A stretch of DNA of 64,000 nt from Erythroxylum novogranatense (taxonomy: Eukaryota; Streptophyta; Magnoliopsida; Malpighiales; Erythroxylaceae): NCBI GenBank assembly GCA_029891385.1, contig CM057228.1, positions 52,477,783 to 52,541,782 on the forward strand, given 5' to 3'. The translations under genes were made by a program, and so were the position numbers. Of the stretch, positions 59,879 through 64,000 are shown piece after piece. Under the pieces are notes generated by a model. That model was not told the origin of the DNA. It did no database searches and saw only the letters and a program-made list of their open reading frames with translations. Every line of letters begins with the position of its first letter. The stretch's first letter is position 1.

Positions 59879-62228
59879 TCAAAACCATATTTGGTGAACC
59901 ATTTAGATCACCACAATAATTGAGTAGTACCCTTTGTTGAATTGTTTCATCTTTGAAAAATATCAAGCATTATAGTTGTAGCCAAAGTTGAGTGATAATG
60001 CATCTCAAAGTCTTTGAATCCATAATATAAACATATTTTTTATTTTTGTTTTACTTTTCTAATAAGACAGGTCCTCAATATTTATCATTCTTTTTTTCAC
60101 CAAAAGAGATTTTTAGAGAAGTGGCAAGCAATTCGCTACGTTCTTTTTTATATAATGCATAATTGCATGACTAAGGTGGATCATCTTTCTTTAAAAATTG
60201 TGTCTATGGGATTAAGATAACTTTAAGGTGGTCATTAAGATAATTAACAATTTCAAATACTTATTAGACCTACTTTTTAGTGAACTCTAAGTTAGGGAAC
60301 TTAATTGATTCTTTTCTCATGTGAGTTTGAGGTTAAACCTTGTTAATGATTTCTATGCCAAAAAATCTCAACATGACATCTTACAATTTGCATTTCTATT
60401 GGAATGTATGGCATCATATTTTTTTTCACAATCTCATAAAATTTTTACAACTTTCGATAAGTTCCTAGTTAGTAGATAATACAGGAATATCATTAATGTA
60501 AATTAGCATTAAAGTTTAAGTGGTTAAAAGGTTTTTTAATCATTATCTATTAGATTAAAAATGGTGCTACTTTAAACTGAAAGACATAAAACTTAATTGT
60601 TAAGTATGAGATAAAACTATTTTATATTTATCATTTGAACAAACTTAAAATTACCAAAAGCCTTATTTTAAATAAAAATAGAGAATATAAAAACTTTTTA
60701 CAATTATGATAAATGTATCTATCAATTTGGGAGATGAAACTCATTATTTGCACAACAGGATTAAGTAGTTTAAAATTAATATTTCTCCCGATTATTAATA
60801 TAGTACATTTTATATTTTATGAAGAAGATATAGGTTCTATGAATTATCAAAATTAGTTTACATTATATTATGACAAATTGAAATTGACCAAAAGGCATCA
60901 ATTATGACTTGACTTGGTAGAATTGACATCTTTATTAAGTTTAAGTGGAATTTTACAATGAACTTAATATTTTTCAATAATTGTGTTCACTGAGAAATAA
61001 TCAATGAGATTTGGTATAACTTTTTTTTAGTATTTGTTGGATTTTCTTTAATGAAAAAGTTGACTTTTAAGAGACATATTAGGAAAGGTTGCAAAAGATT
61101 TTAAATTTTCTCTCCATTTGATACTATCAATGTTAATTAGTAGGTTAAAGTTGTAATTGAGAGGAATATATGTTAAAAACCAATTACAATTTCCTTTATT
61201 CCAACTCAGGATGTCGGCTTGGACAAGGATAGGAAGGGTACTTGACTAGGATCTAGATTTATAGGAGGTCAATTCTTTAAAGGAATTTGAAATTGAAAAG
61301 TCAATAAATCTATTCATTAAAAGAGGTTGAAGCTGAAAAGTGAACAAATCTTCTTCAACATGTTTATATGTATCAAAAGGTTTCTTAGCATGACTATGAC
61401 TAGGGTAGTAATCATATTGTAAATTTTTGAGTGCCCTAACAACTTCATGCATATTAATCCTGACAAGAGTTGGTGTAACTATTTGATTGTATTCGTTGGA
61501 TTGTAAACATCATCTTTCTTATTTAATACAGTAGCGCGAGAGCAAGGCGACCCACTTGTTTTGTGAGAGACGTAAGACCCAGCGACATGAGAGTGAGGTG
61601 ACCCAGAGGACCTATTTTGGGAGAGATAGTGAGGCAACCTAGAGGAGATAGTGAGTGACCCAGAACAACTGCACGAGGGGAGCTAGGTGGTCATGCGATC
61701 AATCTATAGAGGTCCCAGATTCAGACAACAAAGTAGCAACAACTATATCCAGATCTGAGGAGCAAACCCACGGGAGCTTCATTCATATGAGACCTATGAA
61801 AGCTACGTTCAACTTGCTATGACCCAGATGTCCTTGACCCATGTGAGCTTTATGACAGCAGATGGGGTGCCTTCACCTTTTTCCACGTAAGATTTTCTTA
61901 TGCTCACTTGAGAGGTAGGTCAAAAAATTGCATTTGGAAAGAGGGAAAGATCACTGAGAAATTCAAATCCCCAAAAATGCTCTCCCTATAATGGCACTTA
62001 GACAAAGCAAATTCAATTTCAGTAGCCAAAGATACAAGTGAAATACTACCTAGACGTTAAGAAAGATGGCGTTGTTAGTCCACCGATTGACTTGTTGCAA
62101 GCTAGAGCGAGGACTTAGTCTATTGACTTGGCTGACTCTTTCTAAAGCAAGAGACTCGCATTTCTAGTCATCAATGCCTGGGGCCATTGCATGAAGGGGT
62201 AAGAAAGGTTTGGAAAAATCTTTACTCA
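58134..62228. other. intergenic DNA
   Basis: 58134-58700 is richer in GC than the rest, with no recognisable gene. A minus-strand stretch at about 60330-60530 weakly suggests a dead copia RT (IYINDI, then FFGIEI). No intact gene or bounded element found. Confidence 0.35.
59821..59876. repeat. compound microsatellite (GT)n(GA)n
   Basis: About 13 GT units run directly into about 14 GA units. Uninterrupted, so likely polymorphic. Confidence 0.95.
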
Positions 62229-62988
62229 TGGATGATGGCACTATTCTGTTTAAATTTACTGCTAATAGCGACTTGAATGAAATATTGGAAATAGGGCCTT
62301 CGTATATAAGATACCAACCCATGTTTATTCAAAAGTGGAAACCTAGGATAACATTTGATAGAGAATGTGTGGAATTTTTTCCTATGTGAGTGCATTTTTA
62401 TAATTTGCCTTTAGAACTGTGGATAATTGAAGGATTGCATTTTTTGGAAAGTTCGTTAAGTAAGCCTTTTGGTATGGATGCTCAAACATCCAAAATGGAG
62501 AGAATTGGGTATGCAAAAATATATGTGGAGGTCAAATGGAATGGCATACTACCTGATCATTTACCAATTCTCAAACTAGGTGAAATAGGGGAGATTTCAC
62601 AATATGAAGTTAAAGGGACATATCCCTGGAAGCCTTAAAATTCCACCAAGAAATGGGTTGCTATAGGAAAACTTTTTCAAAATGGATGGAAGGATAATTT
62701 ATTAGGAGTTGAATCTTCTCCAGTGGTTAATGATGAGGCTATGGGTGTATCATTTGATGCCAATAAGCAGCTGAGTAACTCATAAATAGATAATACTGAA
62801 GGTGGGAAGCACAGTATAGCATCTGGACACTCCTCTCGATTAAAGGAACATGATAACCAAGAAGATGTAACTACAACACAAGTTTTGCAATCAGCGGAAG
62901 AAGAAAAAGATGATAAAACTAATTTATTGGACCATGATCCAACAAGCAACCTAATGATGATACAACCAAAGAATGACAAAATTGTTGA
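62229..62988 (+). pseudogene. LINE ORF1 (DUF4283) relic
   Basis: The frame reads MDDGTILFKFTANSDLNEIL, then IQKWKPRITFDRECVEFFPM, a stop at 62383, then FYNLPLELWIIEGLHFLESS and KMERIGYAKIYVEVKW up to 62638. This is the DUF4283 domain and following zinc-knuckle linker of plant LINE ORF1 proteins. Frameshifted remains continue to 62988, where an LTR has inserted. No ORF2 is visible before the window ends. Confidence 0.7.
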
Positions 62989-64000
62989 TGTAGCGCCCCC
63001 TTACCGTAGAGTATACACCGATACGCCCGCAGGTCATACCGATACATACCCTACGATGAGGGTGCACTACCAGACAATCGCTTCTATAAAACCTCATGGC
63101 ATCAATATAATCAAAGCAGTAAGATCACAGTCACTAATTCTTAAAACCAAAGAGTACTTCTCATTGCATTCATAAATCCTAAGTACAATATCCGGTCATA
63201 ATTTACAACTGCATAAGTCCAAAATAAACAGTAATAGCTCCTATCTAGGTCATCCCCAAAATATCCCAAAGGATCCCCAGCTGACCGACCTGTGGGCCAT
63301 GCTCCTCTCGCCGGCACACACACAGCAGGAAAGTCACAAAATCCGAAGCTAGAGTCTCACTACCGCTGTCCTGAAAAATAGTCGCAATTTGGGTGAGTTT
63401 GCGAAACTCAATGAGTAACCATCATCGATGGTTTACCCAATTTATGCATTACGCAAAATTGCGTACAGAGCAACACATATCATAAATCAGAATTTCATAC
63501 AATCAAAATCACACATTTACAGTTAGTCCATATCACATTCATAGCATAATCACAGACTGTATGCACAATGATTTCCAATTCATTATTAGCGTTGTGACTG
63601 GGCGTCAGAGTTTTTCCCCATTTCTGGGCACATTACACAGAATCGCGTTTTTGGGGGTAGGAGAGCCCTCTGGGTATGCACTACTGCCCACGCGCACTAG
63701 GGATAGGAGAGCCCTCTGGGTATGCACTAATCCCTTTTTCACTTAACACAATTGATGAGCTTATAGCTCCACTCGGATCAGAATGTGCTCCAGTCACAAC
63801 TGTCAGTTACTGATTTCTAATCATGCCTAGCATGCTTTCACAATTCTCACTAATGTATACCTCATGCGAGTCACATAATCAAAATCACATAATCAAAAGC
63901 ACAGATAGTTCACATACGTAGCACATAACACATAAGAGATTGAGAAACCAACTAGGTTACTCACCTCTAAACTTCCGCGCTACTGCCGGGAAGTCTCAGC
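62989..64000 (-). mobile_element. Long LTR F, incomplete at window edge
   Basis: It starts TGTAGCGCCCCCTTACC, matching the left end of E3 (16537). The match continues through the palindrome AACCATCATCGATGGTT (63417-63433) and GAAACCAACTAGGTTACTCAC (about 63942). The expected 5-bp duplication would be GTTGA (62984-62988). The sense strand is minus. The rest lies outside the window, so solo LTR or full element cannot be decided. Confidence 0.7.

Noticed and set aside
60330..60530. Possible copia RT on the minus strand (IYINDI, FFGIEI)
   Set aside because: Only two short motifs with stops between them; too weak to list as a feature without a frameshift-aware search.

Overview
The window is plant nuclear DNA, most likely from a eudicot. 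It is AT-rich, has one clear protein-coding host gene, and is otherwise built from nested LTR retrotransposons, solo LTRs and eroded DNA-transposon and LINE remains. The species cannot be named from the sequence. All boundaries below were read by eye from target-site duplications (TSDs) and terminal motifs.

Layout. 1-6700: gene space with a possible 38-residue secreted peptide (minus, 413-529), a long-stem AT-rich foldback element (2327-2785) and an intact single-exon membrane transporter of the Nodulin-like/NFD4-like MFS family (3783-5576) with a TATA box and poly(A) signal. 6713-30276: a degenerate Ty3/gypsy element of the Tat lineage (element A, TSD GTATT). It is split by four long LTR copies: 6926-9044 (TSD AGGGG), 15932-22680 (TSD ACTCC, itself split by 16537-19327) and 24830-29661 (TSD GAAAC/GAAGC). 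Without the insertions A is about 9.8 kb: 332-bp LTR, PBS, gag, protease, RT-RNaseH, second RNaseH, integrase, an 81-bp tandem array, an antisense gene with its own TATA box, intron and poly(A) signal, then the 332-bp LTR.

33559-41710: a solo LTR (TSD CTCTA, about 1.77 kb) carrying a Ty1/copia element (34039-40411, TSD GAGAC) with nearly identical LTRs but a broken pol. 42490-42740: eroded MULE transposase. 43685-48264: a non-autonomous CACTA element (TSD ACT) containing a copia RT relic. 51091-52560: an internally deleted LINE relic. 54023-58128: element B (TSD GGTCC), a 4.1-kb deletion derivative of A's family that has lost gag-pol but kept the antisense gene. 62229-62988: a LINE ORF1 relic cut by another long LTR that starts at 62989 and runs off the window.

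Most notable observations. (1) Four long solo LTRs carry, next to the same conserved roughly 45-bp module, a different cassette of CpG-containing palindromic words (ACGTCATGACGT, GTCGCGACG, AAGTCGACTT, CTCGCGAGGG). The unrelated solo LTR at 33559 has a similar word cluster (ACGCAGCGT, TTAAACGC). (2) Two of these LTRs share a five-unit diverged array with the same roughly 180-bp spacing. (3) An antisense gene in the Tat elements has a full set of expression signals and is what the deleted derivative retains.
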